Positions 1-5,584 of a stretch of DNA of 6,460 nt are shown piece by piece. Every line of letters begins with the position of its first letter. Positions within the stretch are counted from its first letter, which is position 1. The DNA is taken from positions 1 to 6,460 of the forward strand of contig JAABRJ010000084.1 of assembly GCA_011390985.1 (NCBI GenBank). Reading direction: 5' to 3'. The stretch comes from Desulfobacteraceae bacterium (GTDB taxonomy: Bacteria; Desulfobacterota; Desulfobacteria; Desulfobacterales; JAABRJ01). Position numbers and translations under genes: made by a program. The notes under the pieces were generated by a model. That model did no database searches. It had not been told where the DNA came from and saw only the letters and a program-made list of their open reading frames with translations.

Positions 1-1932
1 GCCTTCGGTCCGCAGCTGGGCCAAATAATGGTCGATTTCGCGGAAATCGAGCCTGTATTTCTGGTGCAGCAATTTGTAAAACCCCGCGGCCAGAGCGACA
101 CGCTCGACATCCCGGGGCAAGACGTCATCCACTGTGGACAGCAGCCGCTGCAGGTCATCGTCCGAGAGGGCCAGCAGGCCCTCGGGCAGATCGACCGCCT
201 GCGCCTTGAGGTGCTGCACCACCCGGTGCAGGCCATCCAGCCAGGGGCCCTGCAGCCCGATCTGCTCGAAGATGCTGGGCGGCAGATAGGCTTCCAGGGC
301 GCTTTTATCCAGAGTTTCCCAGAACTTGAGGGTCGCCTCCATGAAACCGATGATGCGGTTGCTGCTCTCCACGTGGCTTTGCTTGCGCAGGAAATGCACC
401 AGCACATCCCGCCGCCCGCTCAGCTCGTCCAGCCGCGTGGAAATATCGCGCAGCCGGCCTTCAGCGCCGATATCGTTGAAGTAGGCCGGGAAAAGGCGCG
501 CCAGCTGTTTGGCCAGGTTGTAAACCGGCCCGATACCGCTGTTGAGAAGGCGGGTAATCTCGCGGGGAAACAGGTCGGTGTCCTTGATGAAGACCCCGCC
601 CAGAGAGAGGTGAATGATCAGCGCGGACAGCAGGCGGGTGGACCACTTCGGGTTGAGCTCGATCAGCTCCAGCCAGGTCCGAATGTTCTGCAGATGGGCG
701 CTGTTGGCCTTGATCTGCCAGTCGTTGCCGACCCCGGCGATCCCCGGCGTCTGAAAACCGAGATCGATCAGGGCGTCGATAAAGACATTGACAAGATCGC
801 TTTCCTCGGTCTTGGAAATCCCCCTGCCCATGTTGAGCACGCAGTTGAGGGCTGTCCCTGGAAATTTGCTGGTCCGGGTTTTCAGGATCGTAAAGGTTTT
901 TTCAATAAGAATGCTGAGATTGCGGTAGGGCTCGTGGGCAATCAGCCATGAAATGGTGCGATTGATTTCCCGCAGGGTCTCCTCGTGGATCATGGTCAGG
1001 CCGGACATGTTCATGATGTGAAACAGAAACAACAGCTTGCAGTGGCTGCAGCGGCCGCCGGAGGCCCCGACCCCGAGCAGTTTCTGGGGAACTTCGCGGT
1101 AGATCTTGACAAACGTTTCATAGGTCGGCAGGGTCAGCAGGCGGTCGAGCACCCCGCCCGAGTCGGCCGAAAGGTCCTGGACGATTTGCGCCAGTTCGTT
1201 TTCCAGCCCCCTCAGCCGGGTGTGCGAGATCTCGCTGAAAATACCGGCCAGGGCCTGCCGATCCTTGATTTCGTCGGTTTCGTTTTCAAACCACTGCTGC
1301 GGGTCATCCGCCTTCAGGAAATAGGAGAACGTGTGGCGGAAATAGTAGGCCAAAAGCCGGTTCAGATCGCCGTAATCCGGCGCCAGGCGTCCCGCTTCGG
1401 CGCGAAAGGCCCGGGCGATTTTGGGCAGCTGGTAGTAGCTCATGGCGATCAGCGCGAAGTCTTCCTCGGGCAGGGTCGCCAGGCGCCGGCAGGCGTCGTT
1501 GAAGACCGGCAGGAATTTGGCAAGCCCGGTCCCGCCGTCGTTGACAATCTTGAGGAGAAAGAGCAGCAGGTTGTCGACGGCATCGGTCTTGACTTCCCGA
1601 TCCCGGCTGGCACCAATGGCCTCGAGGAAAATCTCGACATACAGCCGGGCGGCCGCATCCCCCTGGTCATGCCGGTTTATCAGGTGAAAATAATCCAGGG
1701 TGTAAAGCCGGGCCTCGCTGACGATGAAGTGCCAGTTCTTGTAAGGATGTGAGAGCTCCTTTAAAAAAACGTTGACCCCTTCCATCAGGCCGAAGTATTT
1801 GGACATGACAGCCTGCAGCGGGGCATAGCGCGGGTCGATTGCGACCTCGACATGGTAGCTGGCAAGGTTGACTTCAAGGGCTTGGGATTGGATTTTCGTC
1901 AGCCTGTCTTTATCTGGGGGCGGCATCTTCAT
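1..1932 (-). CDS. Large uncharacterised soluble protein, N-terminal 644 residues (3' end beyond the left edge)
   Basis: Reading the minus strand from the ATG at 1932 gives 644 codons without a stop up to the window edge, so the C-terminus is missing. The nearest in-frame stop upstream is at 2044-2046. An AAGGA lies 3 bases before the ATG at 1932 and 9 bases before a second in-frame ATG at 1926, so the second start (two residues shorter) has the better spacing. The product looks mostly alpha-helical and cytoplasmic, rich in Leu, Asp, Arg and Glu, with no signal peptide or membrane segment. The early part carries the motif KELSHPYKNWHFIVSEARLY near residues 57-77. A single CxxC pair (C295, C298, in GGRCSHCK) could bind metal or be redox active. 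No catalytic motif was recognised. A faint memory of similar N-terminal regions in desulfobacterial PEP/pyruvate-binding (PPDK/PEP synthase-like) proteins is the only functional hint and is not evidence. The frame is secure; the function is open. Confidence 0.85.
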   Translation of the reverse strand, partial: MKMPPPDKDRLTKIQSQALEVNLASYHVEVAIDPRYAPLQAVMSKYFGLMEGVNVFLKELSHPYKNWHFIVSEARLYTLDYFHLINRHDQGDAAARLYVEIFLEAIGASRDREVKTDAVDNLLLFLLKIVNDGGTGLAKFLPVFNDACRRLATLPEEDFALIAMSYYQLPKIARAFRAEAGRLAPDYGDLNRLLAYYFRHTFSYFLKADDPQQWFENETDEIKDRQALAGIFSEISHTRLRGLENELAQIVQDLSADSGGVLDRLLTLPTYETFVKIYREVPQKLLGVGASGGRCSHCKLLFLFHIMNMSGLTMIHEETLREINRTISWLIAHEPYRNLSILIEKTFTILKTRTSKFPGTALNCVLNMGRGISKTEESDLVNVFIDALIDLGFQTPGIAGVGNDWQIKANSAHLQNIRTWLELIELNPKWSTRLLSALIIHLSLGGVFIKDTDLFPREITRLLNSGIGPVYNLAKQLARLFPAYFNDIGAEGRLRDISTRLDELSGRRDVLVHFLRKQSHVESSNRIIGFMEATLKFWETLDKSALEAYLPPSIFEQIGLQGPWLDGLHRVVQHLKAQAVDLPEGLLALSDDDLQRLLSTVDDVLPRDVERVALAAGFYKLLHQKYRLDFREIDHYLAQLRTEG

Positions 1933-1998
1933 CGGTCCTTCAGGCCATATAACGGGGAAACGGCGACGGCGTCCGCGCAGGAAAAAGGGCGCCGCCCG

Positions 1999-2029
1999 TT
2001 TTGAACAATCGATTTTGCAGAATATCAAA
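1999..2029. promoter_or_regulatory. AT-rich divergent promoter candidate
   Basis: This AT-rich island sits in the otherwise GC-rich interval 1933-2108, between the divergent starts of the large minus-strand gene (1932) and the rhodanese-like fragment (2109). On the plus strand, TTGAAC (2001-2006) and TATCAA (2023-2028) are 16 bases apart, each matching the sigma70 consensus at four of six positions. On the minus strand, TTGATA (2028-2023) matches the -35 box at five of six, but the matching -10 is weak. An inverted repeat TTTGA (2000-2004) / TCAAA (2025-2029) frames the island and could be an operator. Nothing else was recognised in 1933-2108. The assignment rests on composition and position only. 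Confidence 0.3.
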
Positions 2030-2108
2030 GCACTCCCGGCTTTTCAAGATCATTCGGCCGGCGACCCGGGCTGCCGGCCCGAAGACTGCAGGGGCTTTTA
2101 GGGGGTGG

Positions 2109-2276
2109 ATGGTCATCCTCAAGCGCACCGCCCTTGAAGCGGCCGTCATCGTCGCCCTCGCCCTTTCGCTGGCGCTGGGGGTCAACGCCCTGCTCCCTGG
2201 CGGGATCCGGCTTTTCGCATCTCCGCAGACGGCACCAGCCAAACCGGCGGCCGGCACGTGCCGATCTGCGCCGCTT
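2109..2276 (+). pseudogene. 5' fragment of a membrane-anchored rhodanese-like gene
   Basis: From the ATG at 2109 the plus strand encodes 56 residues before the frame runs into the antisense of the DUF3786 gene. Residues 1-36 have a short basic start (MVILKRT), a hydrophobic stretch at about 8-29 containing ALGVNALLPGG, then a Pro/Ala-rich linker (ASPQTAPAKPAA). This layout matches the N-terminal signal anchor of deltaproteobacterial rhodanese-like proteins, which typically have an ALxLGVNALRP-type sequence before a periplasmic rhodanese domain. No rhodanese domain or catalytic Cys loop follows. The frame stays open to 2633 (174 codons from 2109), but residues after 56 are antisense to a conserved gene and not family-like. 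AGGGGG lies only 3 bases before the ATG, so the ribosome binding site is poorly spaced. The likely explanation is a gene truncated by deletion or rearrangement near 2250-2276. It could also be a short expressed membrane peptide or chance hydrophobicity. Confidence 0.5.
2252..2263. repeat. Perfect 12-bp palindrome
   Basis: CGGCACGTGCCG is its own reverse complement. It lies 13 bases beyond the stop of the DUF3786 gene and near the end of the rhodanese-like fragment. A second small inverted repeat, CCGCT-TTC-AGCGG (2271-2283), overlaps that stop codon. Neither is followed by a T-tract on the minus strand, so they are not a standard terminator. In GC-rich DNA such palindromes can be chance; a protein-binding site or rearrangement scar is possible. 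Confidence 0.35.
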
Positions 2277-2897
2277 TCAGCGGGACAGCGCGATCATCCG
2301 GTAGACCACCATGCCGGCCAGCCAGGCGATGTCCTCGGGCGACAGCCGCCCTTCGATCCCCTGGTTGAAGAGAATATTGGCCTCCGCCCCGAACTCCTCA
2401 TCCCCCTCCCACAGAATGAACTGAACGGCCACCTGGGGGAAAACCCTCAACTCGAAACCCGCATCCCCGGCCGGTATCTCCTGTCCCCCCAGGGTTGCCG
2501 CGGCATTCCGAAAGGCGGCGGCATTCCGGCCGAATACTTTCTTGAGGGGCTCGATCGCCCGTTTTACGAAGGCACTGAAATAAAAGGATGCCCCCGCAAT
2601 TTCGCGGTAGGCCACCCAGTCTTGCGACGGTAGACCGGCTTCCGCGCCCAGGAGGTAGTGCAGGATCAATACCTGTTCCTGGAGCGGCACCTCGGCCTCG
2701 GCCTTGAGGCCGTCGGTGAAGCGCAAGCCGGGATATTCCAGGCGGTAAGTGCGGTCGAGAAAAGGGATCACCAGTGTCCCGGCCGCTGCGTCGGCCGTCT
2801 CATAGCCCGAGCGCCGGCTGATGGCGGTCAGGGTTTCCCGGGAGAGAGCCTCGACTGCAATCTCGCGTGCGTGCTGGTAATCATCGATGCGTGCCAT
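2277..2897 (-). CDS. DUF3786 domain-containing protein
   Basis: The gene encodes a 206-residue soluble protein starting at ATG 2897, with AGAGGA about 6 bases upstream as ribosome binding site, and ending in TGA. It shows the DUF3786 pattern along nearly its whole length: an early beta-rich part (LVIPFLDRTYRLEYPGL, about 42-58), PLQEQVLILHYLLG (71-84), W94 and YREI (97-100), a helical FVKRAIEPLKKVFG (110-123), then FPQVAVQFILWEGDEEF (153-169) and a SPEDI near 186-190. No Cys residue occurs, so it does not carry an iron-sulfur cluster of its own. The biochemical role of DUF3786 is not known to me. It occurs in anaerobes, and here it lies directly after the acs genes, which suggests, but does not show, a link to C1 or corrinoid metabolism. 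A terminator separates it from acsE, so it is probably transcribed from its own promoter or by read-through. The AT-rich stretch at 2985-3010 is the only promoter candidate and is weak. Confidence 0.85.
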   Translation of the reverse strand: MARIDDYQHAREIAVEALSRETLTAISRRSGYETADAAAGTLVIPFLDRTYRLEYPGLRFTDGLKAEAEVPLQEQVLILHYLLGAEAGLPSQDWVAYREIAGASFYFSAFVKRAIEPLKKVFGRNAAAFRNAAATLGGQEIPAGDAGFELRVFPQVAVQFILWEGDEEFGAEANILFNQGIEGRLSPEDIAWLAGMVVYRMIALSR

Positions 2898-2911
2898 GCT
2901 TTTTCCTCTCC

Positions 2912-2924
2912 GGGGCTTCGCCCC
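2912..2924 (-). promoter_or_regulatory. Small GC hairpin just upstream of the DUF3786 ribosome binding site
   Basis: On the minus strand GGGGC-GAA-GCCCC forms a 5-bp stem with a GAA loop. Its core, GCGAAGC, is a known unusually stable mini-hairpin in DNA. It ends about 4 bases before the AGAGGA ribosome binding site of the DUF3786 gene, so it could affect ribosome access or mRNA stability. No U-tract follows. Function is inference only. Confidence 0.35.
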
Positions 2925-3025
2925 ACGGGTGGACAGCCTGCCAGCGGGCCATCAACCCGGCTGCGGGCCGGCGGCGGCCGAAAATGTAAAAACGGTTCCT
3001 GATGGTAAAACCGCCGCCCGCAATG

Positions 3026-3058
3026 AAAAAAGCCCCGCCCGCAAGCGGGAGAGGCTTT
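3026..3058 (-). terminator. Rho-independent terminator of the acs operon
   Basis: Twenty bases after the acsE stop, the minus strand forms a 14-bp stem (arms 3058-3045 and 3042-3029) with one G-T pair, one mismatch and a 2-base loop. The last bases of the stem run into six T residues (3031-3026). Stem strength, T-tract and position all fit an intrinsic terminator. It separates the acs genes from the DUF3786 gene downstream. Confidence 0.85.
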
Positions 3059-3078
3059 GAAACGGTTTCCGGCGGGGG

Positions 3079-4011
3079 TTAAACTGCGAGCCAGGAGTCG
3101 GAGAACAGGGTTTCCCCGAGAATGACCTTGCAGGATTTGACGTAGTTGCGAATTTCCTCGGAAACGCTTTTGAGGTCCGGCGCATTGCCGTCCATGGTGG
3201 CCTGGATGGCCGCGAAAATATCCGGGCGCTTGCCGTGCGCCAGGCCCATGGTGATCTCGTCCTTGCAATCGGCGATAAAGGACTGCATGCCGTGGATGTT
3301 TAGCATGACCGTAAAGGTGACGTTCATGACGTGGCGCAGGTGATCCGGAATGCCGCTGGAGATGTTGGAGACCCCGCAGGTGCTCATGGCGCCGGGCATG
3401 ATCTCCTGCAGCATGTCCATGAAGTTCATCAGGCTGATGGCCTGGGGCTGCTGGATGTTGACGGGCGTCACGAGGCCGTCCACCCACATCTGATCGTTGG
3501 GGATGCCGGCCTCGTTGGCGACCGTCATCAGTTCCACCAGCAAGGCGGCGCGCTCGTTTTCGTCCCGCGGCAGGCCGTCGGGGCCCCACATCAGGGCGCA
3601 GAAATCGGCATTGTACTTTGCCGCTATGGGCACCATGCGCTCGTAGCGCGCCTGCCGGACCATGATGGAGTTGATCATCTTGGGCATCTTGCACTTGGGC
3701 AGGGCGGCCTCGATGGCATCGATGTTGGACGTGTCGAGCACCAGGGGGATATCGTCGACCACCTCCTGGACCACTTCCACGACCCACGGCATCAGCTCAT
3801 GGCCGTCTTTCTTGGCCGGCCCGAGGTTGATGTCGATCATATCAACGCCCTTGGACTTCTGGAACAGCGCCTCCTCCTGGATGGGCTTGGGATCCCGCTC
3901 CTTGAAGGCTTTGCCGATTTTGGTCCCGATGACGTTCAGGCTCTCGCCGATGACCCAAAATTCGCCTACATCCTTTTTGGGCCGCAGTACATCGATCAGT
4001 TTATCCGCCAT
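3079..4011 (-). CDS. acsE: Methyltetrahydrofolate:corrinoid/iron-sulfur protein methyltransferase (AcsE)
   Basis: AcsE transfers the methyl group of 5-methyltetrahydrofolate to the cob(I)amide of the corrinoid iron-sulfur protein, the step linking the methyl branch of the Wood-Ljungdahl pathway to acetyl-CoA synthase. The 310-residue product is a pterin-binding TIM barrel. Visible motifs are IGESLNVIG (21-29), DINLGP (60-65), LDTSN (92-96), MINS (112-115), WVDGL (176-180) and GVSNIS (213-218). D93, N114, D178 and N216 line up with Asp75, Asn96, Asp160 and Asn199 of the Moorella enzyme, the folate-binding and active-site residues, so the site looks intact. The protein is about 48 residues longer than the 262-residue Moorella form: about 17 extra at the N-terminus and about 30 between roughly 253 and 292, before the final helix. 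AGGAGGG lies 7 bases before the ATG, which fixes the start. A weak internal promoter may lie upstream; a terminator follows. Confidence 0.95.
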   Translation of the reverse strand: MADKLIDVLRPKKDVGEFWVIGESLNVIGTKIGKAFKERDPKPIQEEALFQKSKGVDMIDINLGPAKKDGHELMPWVVEVVQEVVDDIPLVLDTSNIDAIEAALPKCKMPKMINSIMVRQARYERMVPIAAKYNADFCALMWGPDGLPRDENERAALLVELMTVANEAGIPNDQMWVDGLVTPVNIQQPQAISLMNFMDMLQEIMPGAMSTCGVSNISSGIPDHLRHVMNVTFTVMLNIHGMQSFIADCKDEITMGLAHGKRPDIFAAIQATMDGNAPDLKSVSEEIRNYVKSCKVILGETLFSDSWLAV

Positions 4012-4038
4012 ACAAATTCCCTCCTACCTCGTTGTAAA

Positions 4039-4066
4039 GTTATACTGCTTGACAGCGCACTGAAAA
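4039..4066 (-). promoter_or_regulatory. Possible internal promoter ahead of acsE
   Basis: On the minus strand TTTTCA (4066-4061, four of six matches to -35) and TATAAC (4044-4039, five of six matches to -10) are 16 bases apart. They lie in the acsC-acsE spacer, and transcription would begin about 20 bases before the acsE start. This could give acsE extra expression independent of the upstream genes. It rests on motif match alone. Confidence 0.3.
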
Positions 4067-4090
4067 ACCGCTTGGCGTGCAGTGCCGACC

Positions 4091-4127
4091 GCCCGTGCGG
4101 GGCCTTGCAGCCCCGCACGCGACGGGC
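4091..4127 (-). other. Intercistronic hairpin between acsC and acsE
   Basis: A perfect 10-bp stem CGTGCGGGGC (4094-4103) / GCCCCGCACG (4110-4119) with a 6-base loop lies just after the acsC stop. GCCCGT (4091-4096) can also pair with ACGGGC (4122-4127), lengthening the structure with a bulge so that it begins one base after the stop codon. No T-tract follows directly; five T residues come about 20 bases later. It is more likely an mRNA-stabilising or partial attenuation structure than a full terminator, since acsE in the same pathway follows. Confidence 0.6.
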
Positions 4128-4128
4128 A

Positions 4129-5472
4129 TCAGGCCTTCTGCTTCAGAAATGCGGGCAGATGGGCCGCTTCCCGCGGACCGACGGTAATCGTCCAGCCCGG
4201 CAGCTCTTCTTCGACGTCACCGGCAATCGCCGCGGCATAACCGGGGATGATCAGCTCGGTGTGTTTGACCTTGTCCATGATACCGGATTTTTTGATGAAC
4301 ATGCCGACTTCGTCGCCGTTGAACTTCCCGGCCGCCCAGGCGGTCATGACCGAAAGCCCCTCGGAGTCCTTGATCATCAGCCAGGCCGGGACCTTGCTGC
4401 CTTCCACCTCGCCGGAAACGATAAAGTAGGTCAGGGCGAAGTTGGTGGTCACCAGCACGGGCGAATTTTCATCGGGATTGTTGACGGGGTAGATACCTTC
4501 GGTGACCGTCATGGGACGTTGGGGATCGGTGAAGATGTTGAGCCGTTCCAGGAGAAGCGGAAAGAGGTTTTCGCCGGTGAAATCCGAAAGGATCACGATG
4601 CTGCCGTACTTGGCGATGAACATAGCGGCGATCAGGGTTTCCACGTCCAGGTTTTTGGCCATTTCGCAGGGGAACGCGATCGTCGGGAAGCCCACGGCGC
4701 GGTTGCCGTTTTTAAGCGCCGCGCGCCGGATGGCCACCTGGTCTTCCAGGGCAGCCTTGATTTCACGGGACCCGGGGTCCAGCACGATGGTCTTGATGCC
4801 CATCCCCACAAGCTTTGCGGTCAGCGGTGGCAGGCCTTCGACCGAATCGGCCTTGACGGCCAACGGCAGGCCGTTTTCCTTGGCCAGCGCGGCGTAGGCA
4901 TCGATATTGGCCGCCGTGGCGGCGTACATCAGCGGCTGTTTGAACCCGGCGACTTCGATGCCGGCCTTCATGACGTCGGCGTCGTCGGTCATCAACACCA
5001 GGTTGAACTCGGAGGTCTCGGCAATCGTCTTGGCGGCCGCGGCAAAGGCCGCTTTGTCGCCGTTGACATCCTTGAGGGCCACCAGTTCCGGCCGCAGGTT
5101 GAGCCCGACCCGTTCGTACTGCAGCGCGTTCCAGGCCTTGAGCTTGGCCGTGAGGGCGTCGGCGGCGATATCCGAGGCCACCATGGCACCCAGCGCGGTC
5201 GGGTTGAAAAACGTTTTTTCATGGCGGCACATCACGGTCTCGCCGCCGACCTGGAATTTCCGGACCCCTTTGCCGATGCTGACCGGCAGGATCGGCGGGG
5301 CCGAGGCTTCCGCCAGCTTTTCGCGGGCATCCTCGGATACATACGGGCAGTCGTCAAGGCTGGCCTTGCCCGATGCCAGGTTCATGGCGAAGGCAAGGCA
5401 TGTGGGCACCCCGCATTCCTTGCAGTTGGTCTTGGGCAGAAGTTTGAAAATCTGAATACCGGTTAATGCCAT
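4129..5472 (-). CDS. acsC: Corrinoid/iron-sulfur protein large subunit (AcsC, CdhE-type)
   Basis: AcsC is the large (gamma) subunit of the corrinoid iron-sulfur protein. It carries the cobalamin that accepts a methyl group from AcsE and delivers it to the A-cluster of AcsB. The 447-residue length is almost the same as the Moorella protein. The N-terminal domain has the low-potential [4Fe-4S] ligands C17, C20, C25 and C42 in the family spacing CX2CX4CX16C, within TNCKECGVPTC. This cluster reductively reactivates cobalamin that has oxidised to Co(II). A TIM-barrel domain follows (about 65-320, with SIGKGVRKFQVGGETVMCRHEKTFFNP near 65-91), then a C-terminal cobalamin-binding domain (about 330-447, with TNFALTYFIVSGEVE and the closing PGWTITVGPREA). 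All expected parts are intact. AAGGAG lies 8 bases before the ATG. The usual partner gene acsD does not adjoin it in this window: 117 bases separate it from acsE and 112 from acsB. Confidence 0.96.
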   Translation of the reverse strand: MALTGIQIFKLLPKTNCKECGVPTCLAFAMNLASGKASLDDCPYVSEDAREKLAEASAPPILPVSIGKGVRKFQVGGETVMCRHEKTFFNPTALGAMVASDIAADALTAKLKAWNALQYERVGLNLRPELVALKDVNGDKAAFAAAAKTIAETSEFNLVLMTDDADVMKAGIEVAGFKQPLMYAATAANIDAYAALAKENGLPLAVKADSVEGLPPLTAKLVGMGIKTIVLDPGSREIKAALEDQVAIRRAALKNGNRAVGFPTIAFPCEMAKNLDVETLIAAMFIAKYGSIVILSDFTGENLFPLLLERLNIFTDPQRPMTVTEGIYPVNNPDENSPVLVTTNFALTYFIVSGEVEGSKVPAWLMIKDSEGLSVMTAWAAGKFNGDEVGMFIKKSGIMDKVKHTELIIPGYAAAIAGDVEEELPGWTITVGPREAAHLPAFLKQKA

Positions 5473-5520
5473 ATTGGGTTCTCCTTTTGAGATTTTATTT
5501 TAGCACCGCGTTTCAGGGTT

Positions 5521-5564
5521 GCCCGCCTCCCCCCGGCTGCAGGGCGGGCGCAGACGCCCGCCCT
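5521..5564 (-). other. Intercistronic hairpin with alternative pairing between acsB and acsC
   Basis: A perfect 10-bp stem AGGGCGGGCG (5541-5550) / CGCCCGCCCT (5555-5564) with a 4-base loop lies about 20 bases after the acsB stop. A second copy of GCCCGCC at 5521-5527 can pair with GGCGGGC (5543-5549), so the middle arm can join either neighbour but not both. No T-tract follows, so this is not a standard terminator. The position suits mRNA processing, protection of the acsB message or attenuation of acsC and acsE; which one cannot be told from sequence. Confidence 0.6.
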
Positions 5565-5584
5565 GTTCTGACCGGATGGTAAAA

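Noticed and set aside
28..951. A 307-codon open frame on the plus strand
   Set aside because: It is in antisense register to the long minus-strand frame, with the Gln/Val/Gly-rich, low-motif composition of a shadow. The minus frame continues unbroken past both of its ends.
985..1752. A 255-codon open frame on the plus strand
   Set aside because: It has the same antisense register and composition as the previous one, and lies inside the minus-strand gene.
1940..2257. A 105-codon open frame on the minus strand
   Set aside because: It is Arg/Ala/Pro-rich with no recognisable motif and is antisense to the rhodanese-like fragment, which has the more convincing protein features.
2098..2633. Reading the plus-strand frame from 2109 to 2633 as one 174-residue gene
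   Set aside because: Everything after about 2276 is antisense to the well-conserved DUF3786 gene and shows no rhodanese features.
2828..3787. A 319-codon open frame on the minus strand
   Set aside because: It is a frame-shifted reading of acsE that continues through the terminator into the DUF3786 start, with a Gly/Arg/His-rich composition.
4049..4054. A perfect TTGACA on the plus strand
   Set aside because: No acceptable -10 box lies 15-19 bases downstream and it would drive transcription antisense to acsC.
3331..5466. A 711-codon open frame on the plus strand
   Set aside because: It runs antisense across most of acsE, the spacer and acsC, both of which have intact family motifs and ribosome binding sites. 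Its Gly/His/Asp/Gln-rich composition is typical of the reverse strand of GC-rich genes.
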